Made by a program: the position numbers and the translations under genes. From an uncultured Lachnospiraceae bacterium (lineage in GTDB: Bacteria > Bacillota > Clostridia > Lachnospirales > Lachnospiraceae), in NCBI GenBank assembly GCA_902803635.1, contig CADCQU010000356.1, forward strand, positions 1-6,787: 6,787 nucleotides of DNA, given 5' to 3'. The notes beneath the pieces were generated by a model. The model was not told the origin of the DNA and did not search any database. It saw only the letters and a list, made by a program, of their open reading frames with translations. Below, piece after piece: positions 1-6,472 of this stretch (positions are counted from its first letter, which is position 1; each line of letters starts with the position of its first letter).

Positions 1-1230
1 AAGGATGAGCCGCAGCATGGTGGTTTTCCCTTCTCCGGATGGTCCTACCAAACCGATGATCTCATGCGGATGCGCTTCAAAGGAAGCACCGCGGAAGACC
101 TCGGTCCCGGTTTTATACGTGTAAGCCACGGATTCGACTTGAAGGCTGACACCGGTGGAACGATGTTCGTCCAGGAATACCTTTGCCTCTTCCCGCTTGC
201 TGTAATCCTCCTGGGGCATGTCGATGATATCCATGAGACGTCCGGCGGAGGTGGTCAGACTTATCGCGCTTGGGACGATAGCGGTGAGCGAGCTGACCGC
301 CCCGGTCAGGGTGCCGGAGAGGGATAAGAACATGGTCATGGAGCCGTAGGTGATGGCCCCGCTCCAGACCCTGTAAATGCCCCAGCCGTAGGAGCTGTAA
401 GAGACCAGAAGCCCAACGAGCCCAAGGATTACGGAGGTGACGATGGACATCCTGGCAAATTCCAGACGCATATGGATATAGTCGCTTTGCAGCTGCTTCA
501 GCCGCTGTGCATAGAGCCGCACGAGGTCAAAGGCCTTGATGGTCTGGATGTTGGAGAAGGTTTCCTGGTTGAAACCGGACATCTTTGCGGACATGGCGGC
601 GCTCCGCTTGTTGTTGTTCTGCATACGGCTCAGCAGCCTGCGGGACATGAGGAGGGAAAACGGAATTCCCAAAAGAGCGAAAAACGCAAAGCTGGCATCG
701 TTGACCAGAACCACGAACAAAGCGCTTCCAAAGCGGAAGAGGTTGATGATCAGGTTGGGGACAAAGCTTAGGACGCCGTTCGAGATTGCGGATGCGTCAC
801 TGGACCAGCGGGTCAGAAGGTCCCCGGTGTGGTAGGCGGTGAGGCTTTCCCAGTCCGTCACCATGATCCGGGTGAAAATATCTTCCTTAATTTCGGCGTC
901 TACCCGCATACTGATCAGGCTGGAGATGTAATCTGTGATCTGGTTCAGGAAAATGTTGCCTACGGCGACGCCGATCATGATGGAAAATGTCTTGACCAGT
1001 TCCCCGGTACGGTGTCCCGTGATAATGTCTACCAGGTCACGGGAGACCATGCTGGTAAAGAGGCCGATAAGCGTGCCGCTCATACCCAGCAGGGTGTAAA
1101 AGATCATGGCCTTCCAGTAGCGGCGGGCGTATTGGTAGATCCAGATGGTCTGCCGCTTCATTTCCTTGAGCCGTCCGGCCTTGATGCGCTCTTTATAGAA
1201 ACGTATTTTTTCCTTGAATTCACCAGCCAT
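1..1230 (-). CDS. ABC exporter, fused membrane and ATPase domains (C-terminus outside window)
   Basis: Half-transporter of the type I ABC exporter family, expected to work as a dimer in the cytoplasmic membrane and use ATP to move a substrate outward. 410 residues are visible, open to the left edge. Residues 1-37 are cationic and cytoplasmic. Hydrophobic membrane stretches lie near 38-62, 82-106, 150-196 and 262-325. The nucleotide-binding domain begins near 362, with a likely A-loop aromatic at Y370/Y372 and Walker A GPSGEGKTT at 396-404 (Lys402). The signature motif and Walker B would lie outside the window. The start is ATG at 1228-1230; the nearest Shine-Dalgarno-like sequence (AAGGA) is 11 nt upstream, slightly far. 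There is no N-terminal C39 peptidase domain, so if it exports a peptide, leader removal must be done elsewhere. It lies downstream of the PqqD/HPrK-like gene on the same strand, 196 nt away. The substrate is unknown; a lipid or drug exporter is the alternative. Confidence 0.95.
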   Translation of the reverse strand, partial: MAGEFKEKIRFYKERIKAGRLKEMKRQTIWIYQYARRYWKAMIFYTLLGMSGTLIGLFTSMVSRDLVDIITGHRTGELVKTFSIMIGVAVGNIFLNQITDYISSLISMRVDAEIKEDIFTRIMVTDWESLTAYHTGDLLTRWSSDASAISNGVLSFVPNLIINLFRFGSALFVVLVNDASFAFFALLGIPFSLLMSRRLLSRMQNNNKRSAAMSAKMSGFNQETFSNIQTIKAFDLVRLYAQRLKQLQSDYIHMRLEFARMSIVTSVILGLVGLLVSYSSYGWGIYRVWSGAITYGSMTMFLSLSGTLTGAVSSLTAIVPSAISLTTSAGRLMDIIDMPQEDYSKREEAKVFLDEHRSTGVSLQVESVAYTYKTGTEVFRGASFEAHPHEIIGLVGPSGEGKTTMLRLIL

Positions 1231-1263
1231 AATGTATGATGTCCTTATTTAATTAATATTTTG

Positions 1264-1324
1264 AACTTTCGGAGGAGGATGTTTCTGTTGGAGTGGACTG
1301 TTTTTTGTAAGAATTCCGAAAGTT
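1264..1324. repeat. 10-bp perfect inverted repeat upstream of the ABC gene
   Basis: AACTTTCGGA at 1264-1273 is matched by its exact reverse complement at 1315-1324, with 41 nt between the arms. On the plus strand the right arm is followed by a T-rich stretch (GTTTGTTTTTT). The element lies just upstream of the ABC exporter start. The right arm region resembles the internal spacer of the dispersed palindromic element seen at the right end of the window, so it may be a remnant of that element and not an operator. Confidence 0.5.
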
Positions 1325-1335
1325 GTTTGTTTTTT

Positions 1336-1413
1336 ACGGGATTCTTCGGTGCTTCGCACCTCAGAATGACAAAAATATTACTTTTTGAGGCAACCGTACA
1401 GGTGGAAATGATT
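1336..1413 (-). repeat. Dispersed palindromic repeat, copy A
   Basis: The palindromic core is ATTCT-TC-GGTGC-TTC-GCACC-TC-AGAAT at 1341-1367, flanked by GACAAAA, and belongs to the TCATTCTGAG...GAAGAAT class of intergenic repeats. Read on the minus strand, the segment 1355-1413 aligns to 2827-2884 at about 48 of 59 positions with one gap, so the repeated unit extends well beyond the palindrome. It fills much of the 196-nt gap between the PqqD/HPrK-like gene and the ABC exporter gene, and as RNA would fold into a hairpin in any shared transcript. Confidence 0.8.
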
Positions 1414-1426
1414 CCCTGGACTTCCT

Positions 1427-2710
1427 TTACCTTCCATTCAGATATGAATCGATGGCCTCCTTTATGACATGGGCGGCTTCGGGTTCCATATTGCAGGAGA
1501 GGCGCCAGATTCCCAGTCGTTTTACCGCTTCTTCGGCGAAGGCTGCATTTGCCTGTAGCATTTGCGGAGTCCAGACCGGAGAAATCAGCCGGTTTAAGAG
1601 GCGAAGGGCCTCCTGCTCGGGGGGGAGGGCTTCCACACGGTTTTCCGGTGCCTGTTTCAGGAAGACGATACCCCCGAACGGGGCGGAGGCATTTGTCGTA
1701 ATGCCGGAAGTGCCGCACCAGGGCATGCCGTGGAAGAGAACGCTCCCGTCATCCGCCAGAGAGAGAAGCGAGAGGTCGCCGTTTACGAGGGGGGCCTGGA
1801 ACTCCTGCTTCCAGAGGTTCGCGTGGGTGGATTTCCCGGTGCCGGAGGGGCCAGAGAAGGCCCAGACTCGGTCTCGGTAGAGGATGGTCGCGGAGTGCAG
1901 GGCGAAGAAGCCTTTTTGCTGGGCCATGAGAAGGAAGGCGTGGCGGATCGCGTGGAACAGATCCTCCTGAAGGGCACGAAGCCTTTCCTTCTCGAACGGT
2001 CGGGTGACGAAATAGCAAACCTTGGACCCGTCCTGCGAGAGCACCGCCAGCCGGATGTTCTGCATGGCCGGGAAGCGGAGATAATACTGGTTCTCGTCCG
2101 CAAAGAGCTCCAGATCGGAGGTTTGGAGGAGAAGAGTGCTGCCGGTGTAATCTGGAAGGTAGGCCTCTGTGACCGTGATGGTCTGGTCAATGCTTTCAAG
2201 GGAGACTTTCTCTGAATTCTCCCTTGAAGATGCGTTTTTTCTCTTTCTATCCGGCAAAGTGCTTTCTATTCTGCTTTCCGGGAAAGAAGTCACGTCTGCT
2301 TCGGCGCATTCCAGATTATTAATTGCAAGAAATGGTATAAACTCCCTCGAAAAGAAGTCGGCATTTCCACGCATTTGGACGGACAGGGGGCCGATTTTCA
2401 GCGTTCCGTAGAAGGGTTCGGCATCTGGAAAATGAAAGGTGTGGCCATTTGCCAAAAGACAGCCGCTGGCCGCAAGCTGGCGGAGGAAGGCATCATACTC
2501 TTCGCGGGCTTCCACCATCTCCTCGGGCGTAAGCCCGCTTTTTTTGGCGTACCAGGCAAAGGAATCCTCGTGCTCCAGGGATTCTACGATCAGGGCACCC
2601 GTTTCGTTGAGCTGAAAGCCCCTCGAAAAGGTGGCCACGGCCTGGCCGTAGGGGAGAAGGAAGGGGATATCGTGCAGGGTTGTAAGTAGGAAGTTCTTTG
2701 TCGTCATCAT
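1427..2710 (-). CDS. PqqD-like / HPr-kinase-like fusion protein
   Basis: Cytoplasmic protein of 427 residues. Residues about 5-95 fit the PqqD-like fold (RRE type), which in peptide-modification pathways binds the leader of a precursor peptide. Residues about 98-235 form a middle region I cannot assign. Residues about 265-425 are an HPr-kinase/PEP-carboxykinase-like domain: LHSATIL at 271-277, P-loop GPSGTGKS at 287-294, an acidic NGD motif at 310-312 and HGMPWCG at 328-333, a pattern of the HPrK relatives found beside peptide-modifying genes. It is not true HprK: the N-terminal HPr-binding part is absent. The start is one of two consecutive ATG codons (2710 or 2707), with AAAAGGA upstream. 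Divergent from the peptidase gene and upstream of the ABC exporter. In lasso-peptide clusters, HPrK homologues phosphorylate the precursor; that role here is inferred. The substrate is unknown. Confidence 0.88.
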   Translation of the reverse strand: MMTTKNFLLTTLHDIPFLLPYGQAVATFSRGFQLNETGALIVESLEHEDSFAWYAKKSGLTPEEMVEAREEYDAFLRQLAASGCLLANGHTFHFPDAEPFYGTLKIGPLSVQMRGNADFFSREFIPFLAINNLECAEADVTSFPESRIESTLPDRKRKNASSRENSEKVSLESIDQTITVTEAYLPDYTGSTLLLQTSDLELFADENQYYLRFPAMQNIRLAVLSQDGSKVCYFVTRPFEKERLRALQEDLFHAIRHAFLLMAQQKGFFALHSATILYRDRVWAFSGPSGTGKSTHANLWKQEFQAPLVNGDLSLLSLADDGSVLFHGMPWCGTSGITTNASAPFGGIVFLKQAPENRVEALPPEQEALRLLNRLISPVWTPQMLQANAAFAEEAVKRLGIWRLSCNMEPEAAHVIKEAIDSYLNGR

Positions 2711-2763
2711 GGAAGGAGATCCTTTTCTTGGTTTTTGGGGTGGTGTTCTAAGATGCTTTCCCG

Positions 2764-2792
2764 TTGCGAAAAGCGTTGGGGTGTTCTATAAT
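2764..2792 (+). promoter_or_regulatory. Predicted sigma-A type promoter reading toward the peptidase gene
   Basis: TTGCGA (2764-2769) is followed after exactly 17 nt by a perfect TATAAT (2787-2792). The -35 box matches the consensus at 4 of 6 positions. Transcription would begin near 2799, giving a leader of roughly 285 nt that carries the nested repeat hairpins before the peptidase start at 3085. The strength of the box pair is visible; activity is inferred. Confidence 0.65.
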
Positions 2793-2811
2793 GAATCCAT
2801 AGGGTTCGCAA
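2764..2811. promoter_or_regulatory. Inverted repeat TTGCGAA...TTCGCAA centred on the promoter
   Basis: TTGCGAA at 2764-2770 and its exact reverse complement TTCGCAA at 2805-2811 bracket the plus-strand -10 box, with the dyad centre at 2787-2788. The right arm also places a TTGCGA on the minus strand, 15 nt ahead of a TATAGA, a weaker match that could serve the divergent PqqD/HPrK-like gene. It could be an operator or a back-to-back promoter pair; both are inference. Confidence 0.4.
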
Positions 2812-2826
2812 GCCAAACAATTGCCA

Positions 2827-2955
2827 AATAATTTCTACTTGCACGGTTGGCTCACAAAGAAACGTTTTTTCATTTTGAGGTGCGCGTTCTTTGGACATCC
2901 CTGGATCGAATCGCCTACGGCGATGAGGGATGATGAAAAACACCGAAGAATTCTG
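2827..2955 (+). repeat. Dispersed palindromic repeat, copy B, interrupted by a second hairpin
   Basis: Segment 2827-2884 matches the reverse complement of copy A and ends at TTTTGAGGTGCG. The expected continuation, CACCGAAGAAT, resumes only at 2941. The 56 nt between them (2885-2940) contain a different stem-loop: CATCCC (2896-2901) with GGGATG (2927-2932), and ATCGCC (2910-2915) with GGCGAT (2919-2924). The simplest reading is that one palindromic element inserted into the loop of another. Confidence 0.7.
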
Positions 2956-2971
2956 TTAATGGTGATGAAAA

Positions 2972-3010
2972 ACTTACGAGATTCTTCGCTTCGCTCAGAA
3001 TGACAAACTT
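2972..3010 (+). repeat. Dispersed palindromic repeat, copy C (opposed arm)
   Basis: ATTCTTCGCTTCGCTCAGAAT at 2981-3001, followed by GACAAA, is in opposite orientation to copy B. With its preceding AACTTACG it matches the right arm of the hairpin at 6697-6729 with about three differences. The spacer from GAAGAAT of copy B to this arm has the same length as in the right-end element, so B and C together form one composite element. Confidence 0.8.
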
Positions 3011-3084
3011 TCATATGGATGGAGAACCCCGCAATATGGATATGGAAAAGCGACGAAACACCAGAATATATACACGAGGTTCTT

Positions 3085-3543
3085 ATGCAAACATCGAAAG
3101 CAAAAGCAGATATCGAACAGCTCCTCCGGAGCGGACAGAGCGTCCAGTTTTACCCCACGGGCTGGTCGATGTATCCGCTCATAACAAATGGCCGGGACCA
3201 GGTGATTGTGGTCCCTGTGGCGGACAGGAAGCTCCGCCGTGGCGACGTGGCGCTTTACCGCCGGGAGGGCAGCATCCTCGTGCTGCACCGGATCGTGCGC
3301 GTAAGGCCGGAGGGCTACTATATGGTCGGCGACAACCAGAAGGAGATTGAAGGCCCCCTCCGCCCGGAACAAATGCTGGGGGTGATGACCCATGTCATCC
3401 GGAAGGGTCGGACCATTTCTGTAAACAACCCTCTGTACCGGCTCTATTCCGGAACCTGGCTTCTGCTTCGGCCCGTCCGGCCCGCGATTTCCCGGACCGT
3501 AGCCGCCATTCGTAGGCCGTTCCGGAGGAAAAATAGTAAATAG
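3085..3543 (+). CDS. S24/S26 family serine peptidase, signal-peptidase-like
   Basis: A 152-residue protein with the S24/S26 peptidase core. Ser28 lies in GWSMYPL (nucleophile box), followed by RRGDVALY (51-58), LHRIV (67-71) and GYYMVGDNQ (77-85). His68 stands where SipW and eukaryotic-type signal peptidases carry a catalytic His in place of the usual Lys, and Asp83 fits the third conserved position. There is no convincing N-terminal membrane anchor, unlike ordinary type I signal peptidases, so it may act in the cytoplasm or at the membrane face. The C-terminus is strongly basic. The frame stays open upstream to ATG 3019, but that stretch lies next to repeat DNA and shows no family match; ATG 3085 is preceded by GAGGT, so it is preferred. 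Divergent from the PqqD/HPrK-like gene; together they suggest peptide maturation, which is inferred. The substrate is unknown. Confidence 0.85.
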   Translation: MQTSKAKADIEQLLRSGQSVQFYPTGWSMYPLITNGRDQVIVVPVADRKLRRGDVALYRREGSILVLHRIVRVRPEGYYMVGDNQKEIEGPLRPEQMLGVMTHVIRKGRTISVNNPLYRLYSGTWLLLRPVRPAISRTVAAIRRPFRRKNSK

Positions 3544-3630
3544 GAAGAAACCCATTCTGTTTATGGACCGTAGCCACCGCCCGAATGCCGTTCAGGAGGA
3601 AGGATATTTAATAGGAAGAAATCCATCCTG
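3494..3630 (+). repeat. Tandem duplication of the peptidase gene 3' end
   Basis: Segment 3494-3559 (the last 50 nt of the peptidase gene, including its stop, plus 16 nt) recurs at 3565-3630 with 53 of 66 positions identical and no gaps, a period of 71 nt. The second copy is no longer coding in a meaningful way. Both copies carry an AGGAGGA-like stretch, but no ORF of size follows. Confidence 0.75.
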
Positions 3631-3841
3631 GCGAGCGGTCTTCGAATGTACATAGAAGGGGCAAATGTCCATTCTGCCTTATTATACGCCCGAACCGCTA
3701 TTTTGTGAAGCTGTGATTTCGACAAATGGAGTATTGCGCTTATGGACGCTTAAAGATAAAGCGCCCCTTGTAGAAGGAGTTCTCTGTTCGGAACAGGCTG
3801 TGTCGTATTGACTGGTCTGAAGGAAAGGAAGGTGAAAAGTT
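3544..3841 (+). other. Intergenic region between the peptidase and the ubiquitin-domain gene
   Basis: About 300 nt without a supported gene. Its left part is the decayed tandem copy described separately. The rest (3631-3815) has a few short dyads, such as GCGCTT with AAGCGC near 3736-3763, but no promoter pair that I would defend. A GGAAGG Shine-Dalgarno sequence at 3827-3832 sits about 9 nt ahead of the next start codon. The downstream gene may be read from its own undetected promoter or through from the promoter at 2764. Confidence 0.6.
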
Positions 3842-6472
3842 ATGAAGAAAATGACGCGGCTCCTTGTAGCTCTTCTCTTTGCCGTTTTGATAAGCGGCGT
3901 ATTTGCCGTACCGGTGTTCGCAATGCAGATCTTCGTGCGCACGCTTACGGGGAAGACCGTCACGCTGGATGTCGATGCGAGCGATACGATTGAGAACATC
4001 AGAGTGAAAATTCAGGATAAGGAGGGTATCCCTCCGGAACAACAAAAGCTGATTTTCGCCGGAAAAGTCCTTAAGGAAGGCCGGACGCTCGCGGATTACA
4101 ACATCCAGAAGGAGAGCACCCTGCAGCTGGTACTGAGCACAAAAATCGTGATTTCAAATGAGGAAGAGCTCCTTGCCTTCCGCGACCGCGTGAACAAGGG
4201 GGAAATTTACCTTGAAGCGTCTCTTGCCGCCGACATCCAAATGTCCCGCAAGGACTGGGTTCCCATCGGTACCAGAGTAAGACCTTATACAGGTACTTTT
4301 AACGGGCAGGGCCACACGATCACCGGGCTAAACAACGCGGAGGTGGTGGACGAAGCTTCCGAAGGTTCCTCGGGCCTGGTTATCATCGGCGAAGGAGAGG
4401 AAAATTTTCCTGCGGACATTTTGGTCGGTCTTTTTGGAGTTGTCGGGAGTGACGGAGAGGTGAAGAACGTGACTCTTGCGGATGCCAGTCTGGAAGGGTA
4501 CTCCTCCACGGGAGGTATTGCAGGTATTAATGAAGGGTATATATTCAATTGCTCCGTTACCGGGACAAGCGGCATCAACGGGGGTACTGCACAAGGCGGC
4601 GGAGCGGGTGGCATTGCAGGGAAAAATAACGGCATTGTCGAGAGATGCGTGTTCTCCGGAGCCTTTGTCTGTATCAGTGAATGCGATTGGAGAAACTATG
4701 TCGGAGGCGTTGTCGGGATTAACGGAGCAAATGCAACGGTAAGCCGGTGTGCCAGCTGCGGCACCGGGGAGGTGTACTGCGGAACTGGCGGTCGTGACGG
4801 TCGTGACATTGCCCTCGGCGGCCTTGTCGGGCGGAACGAGGGGACGATTAGCTCCTGCTATAACACAATCTCCGTACATACCGTGCGTGATAACAACTAT
4901 CTCTATCTCGGGGGCATCACGGGCCATAACATCGGCAAAGGCAGAGTCAGCGCCTGTTACAATACAGGCAGCATTTCCACAAGCACGGAAGACCCGGATC
5001 AGGTAATCGCGATAGGCGGCCTTGTCGGCCGGAATAACGGTCGGGTGGAACAAGGCTACAATACGGGAACGGTTCCGCATAGCCGCGTCCTTCGCTACCA
5101 GGGCGGCATCGTCGGCTGGGACGAGAGTAAAGGTGTCCGGTACTGCTATATGCTTAGCGGTACGTCTGAGGATCTGGGGTACTACTGCAACGAAGTATTG
5201 AACGCGAGTCTGACCAACGCCCAGCTGCGGGAGCGTGCGTCCTTTGGCGCCTGGGACAAAAGACCGCAGCAAATGCGTCAGAACTGGACGCTCTGCGAAA
5301 ATTCGACCTACCCCAGGCTGAAGGCATTTGCTACGTACACGCTCTCCTACAATGGCGATGGCAGTACCGGCGGCGAGCCGCCGCTGGGGAACCTCTACCA
5401 GCCGGGCGACCACGCCGAGCTTGCAGGGCCCGGCACGCTGGAAAAGGAGGGCGAGGCCTTTGCCGGCTGGAATACCGCCCCAGACGGCGGCGGCCAAAGC
5501 TTCGCTCCCGGCGATACAGTGTATATGTACGAGAATCTGACTCTTTACGCGCAGTGGGTTCAGGAAGATCCCCGGTACTTCGTCGCACACTCGCTGAGCT
5601 TAAACGACGATATCGGCATCAACTTCTTCGTCGATCTTTACGGTGCGGATCCGGCAAATGCGTCCGTCCTCTTTCGTTGGAACGTGGAGGAGGCAAATGG
5701 CCAGGTCTCCGAAAAATCCGAGACGGTGGAGCTCAAATATATTGAGAGGGTTCCCGAGGGAAGGCCGGGGGCGGGCTGCTACAAGGTACCGGTGCATGTT
5801 GCATCTAAGGAGATGACGGACCTTGTGCAGGCGACACTCCTCCTGGACGGTGAGGCCGTGGCGACGGACCATTATTCCGTGCGGGCATACGCGAAGACGA
5901 TCCTGGCCGACACGGAGCATACGACCTACAGTGAGGCGCTTTGGAATCTCGCACGGGCCATGCTGATCTACGGCGCGAAGTCGCAGCTTGTGTTCCATTA
6001 TAAGACAAATGCGCTGGCGGACGAAGGGATTGGCGAATATGCGCTCACTGCTCCGGTCGGGCTTACGAAGAACGAGAACCTTGCGGATTTGGCGGCCTTT
6101 GGGCTGAAGCTCCAGGGCGCCTCCCTCGTCCTTCGGACAAAGACGCTGTACCGGCTGTATTTCGAGATCACGGACGAAGAGGCATTTGCCAAGACAAATG
6201 TCTCCCTGGACGGGACGGCTCTGCAGTGGCAGAGGAAGCCGGACGGGACTTATATCTACTATGAGATAAAGGAAATTGCGGCAAGCAAGGTTCTGGAGAT
6301 GCATGCACTTGTCTTTTCTGGCGGCGGAGAGAGCGTGACGGCCACGGTCGGCCCGCAGGACTATATCCAAACCGCCATGGAGGGGACGGACGAGGGGCTG
6401 CAGGCTGTTGCAAATGCACTCTATGATTATAGCGTGGCGGCGGATACGTATTTTAGAGGAGAGATGAGATGA
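3842..6472 (+). CDS. Secreted ubiquitin-GLUG-InlB-repeat protein
   Basis: An 876-residue predicted secreted protein. Residues 1-27 are a signal peptide (MKKMTR n-region, hydrophobic core, VFA before the cut). Residues 28-98 are a ubiquitin domain. Residues 102-165 match the lead-in common before GLUG repeats ([17 protein letters not shown]). About eight GLUG-type repeats follow from 195 to 440, at 195, 224, 256, 288, 326, 357, 391 and 421. An InlB/Listeria-Bacteroides repeat spans about 498-572, ending YAQW. Residues 578-870 form a domain I know from clostridial secreted proteins but cannot name, with [13 protein letters not shown] and [10 protein letters not shown]. No LPXTG motif, C-terminal membrane helix or SLH domain is present, so release into the medium or non-covalent surface attachment is likely. 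There are 13 cysteines, mostly in GLUG units. A host-interaction role is inferred from the domains. The start is supported by GGAAGG about 9 nt upstream. Confidence 0.93.
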   Translation: MKKMTRLLVALLFAVLISGVFAVPVFAMQIFVRTLTGKTVTLDVDASDTIENIRVKIQDKEGIPPEQQKLIFAGKVLKEGRTLADYNIQKESTLQLVLSTKIVISNEEELLAFRDRVNKGEIYLEASLAADIQMSRKDWVPIGTRVRPYTGTFNGQGHTITGLNNAEVVDEASEGSSGLVIIGEGEENFPADILVGLFGVVGSDGEVKNVTLADASLEGYSSTGGIAGINEGYIFNCSVTGTSGINGGTAQGGGAGGIAGKNNGIVERCVFSGAFVCISECDWRNYVGGVVGINGANATVSRCASCGTGEVYCGTGGRDGRDIALGGLVGRNEGTISSCYNTISVHTVRDNNYLYLGGITGHNIGKGRVSACYNTGSISTSTEDPDQVIAIGGLVGRNNGRVEQGYNTGTVPHSRVLRYQGGIVGWDESKGVRYCYMLSGTSEDLGYYCNEVLNASLTNAQLRERASFGAWDKRPQQMRQNWTLCENSTYPRLKAFATYTLSYNGDGSTGGEPPLGNLYQPGDHAELAGPGTLEKEGEAFAGWNTAPDGGGQSFAPGDTVYMYENLTLYAQWVQEDPRYFVAHSLSLNDDIGINFFVDLYGADPANASVLFRWNVEEANGQVSEKSETVELKYIERVPEGRPGAGCYKVPVHVASKEMTDLVQATLLLDGEAVATDHYSVRAYAKTILADTEHTTYSEALWNLARAMLIYGAKSQLVFHYKTNALADEGIGEYALTAPVGLTKNENLADLAAFGLKLQGASLVLRTKTLYRLYFEITDEEAFAKTNVSLDGTALQWQRKPDGTYIYYEIKEIAASKVLEMHALVFSGGGESVTATVGPQDYIQTAMEGTDEGLQAVANALYDYSVAADTYFRGEMR
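3923..4135 (+). other. Ubiquitin domain within the secreted protein
   Basis: Encodes residues 28-98, aligning without gaps to human ubiquitin 1-71 with 56 identities. L8, I44, V70, F4, Q2, T12, D58 and the lysines at ubiquitin positions 11, 29, 33, 48 and 63 are kept. K6 and K27 are both Arg, H68 is Gln and R42 is Lys. After L71 the sequence is STKIV in place of RLRGG, so the E1 contact Arg72 and the terminal Gly-Gly are missing. The cut after A27 would leave ubiquitin Met1 as the first residue. The known parallel is the secreted ubiquitin homologue of Bacteroides fragilis; this one is instead fused to a large repeat protein. Confidence 0.97.

Noticed and set aside
64..1239. Several plus-strand open frames of 80-136 codons
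   Set aside because: All overlap the ABC exporter on the minus strand, whose Walker A motif and membrane segments show the true coding frame.
2827..3010. CRISPR-like array
   Set aside because: The repeats are palindromic, opposed in direction and unevenly spaced, with no unique spacers of constant length.
3019..3084. Upstream start for the peptidase gene
   Set aside because: The extra 22 residues adjoin repeat DNA and match nothing in the family, while ATG 3085 has a GAGGT sequence in front.
3646..3708. 20-codon ORF (MYIEGANVHS...) between the peptidase and the ubiquitin-domain gene
   Set aside because: No Shine-Dalgarno sequence at a useful distance, no pattern, and within decayed repeat surroundings.
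3716..3770. Promoter directly ahead of the ubiquitin-domain gene
   Set aside because: TTCGAC with TATGGA at 17 nt is too far from the consensus, especially at the -10 box.
4328..5590. Long minus-strand open frame (420 codons) opposite the ubiquitin-GLUG gene
   Set aside because: It lies wholly inside a well-supported gene on the other strand, has no recognisable domain and shows the composition expected of an antisense frame.
5600..6370. Minus-strand open frame of 256 codons opposite the C-terminal domain
   Set aside because: Shadow of the 876-residue gene; no domain, and the sense frame is clearly the coding one.
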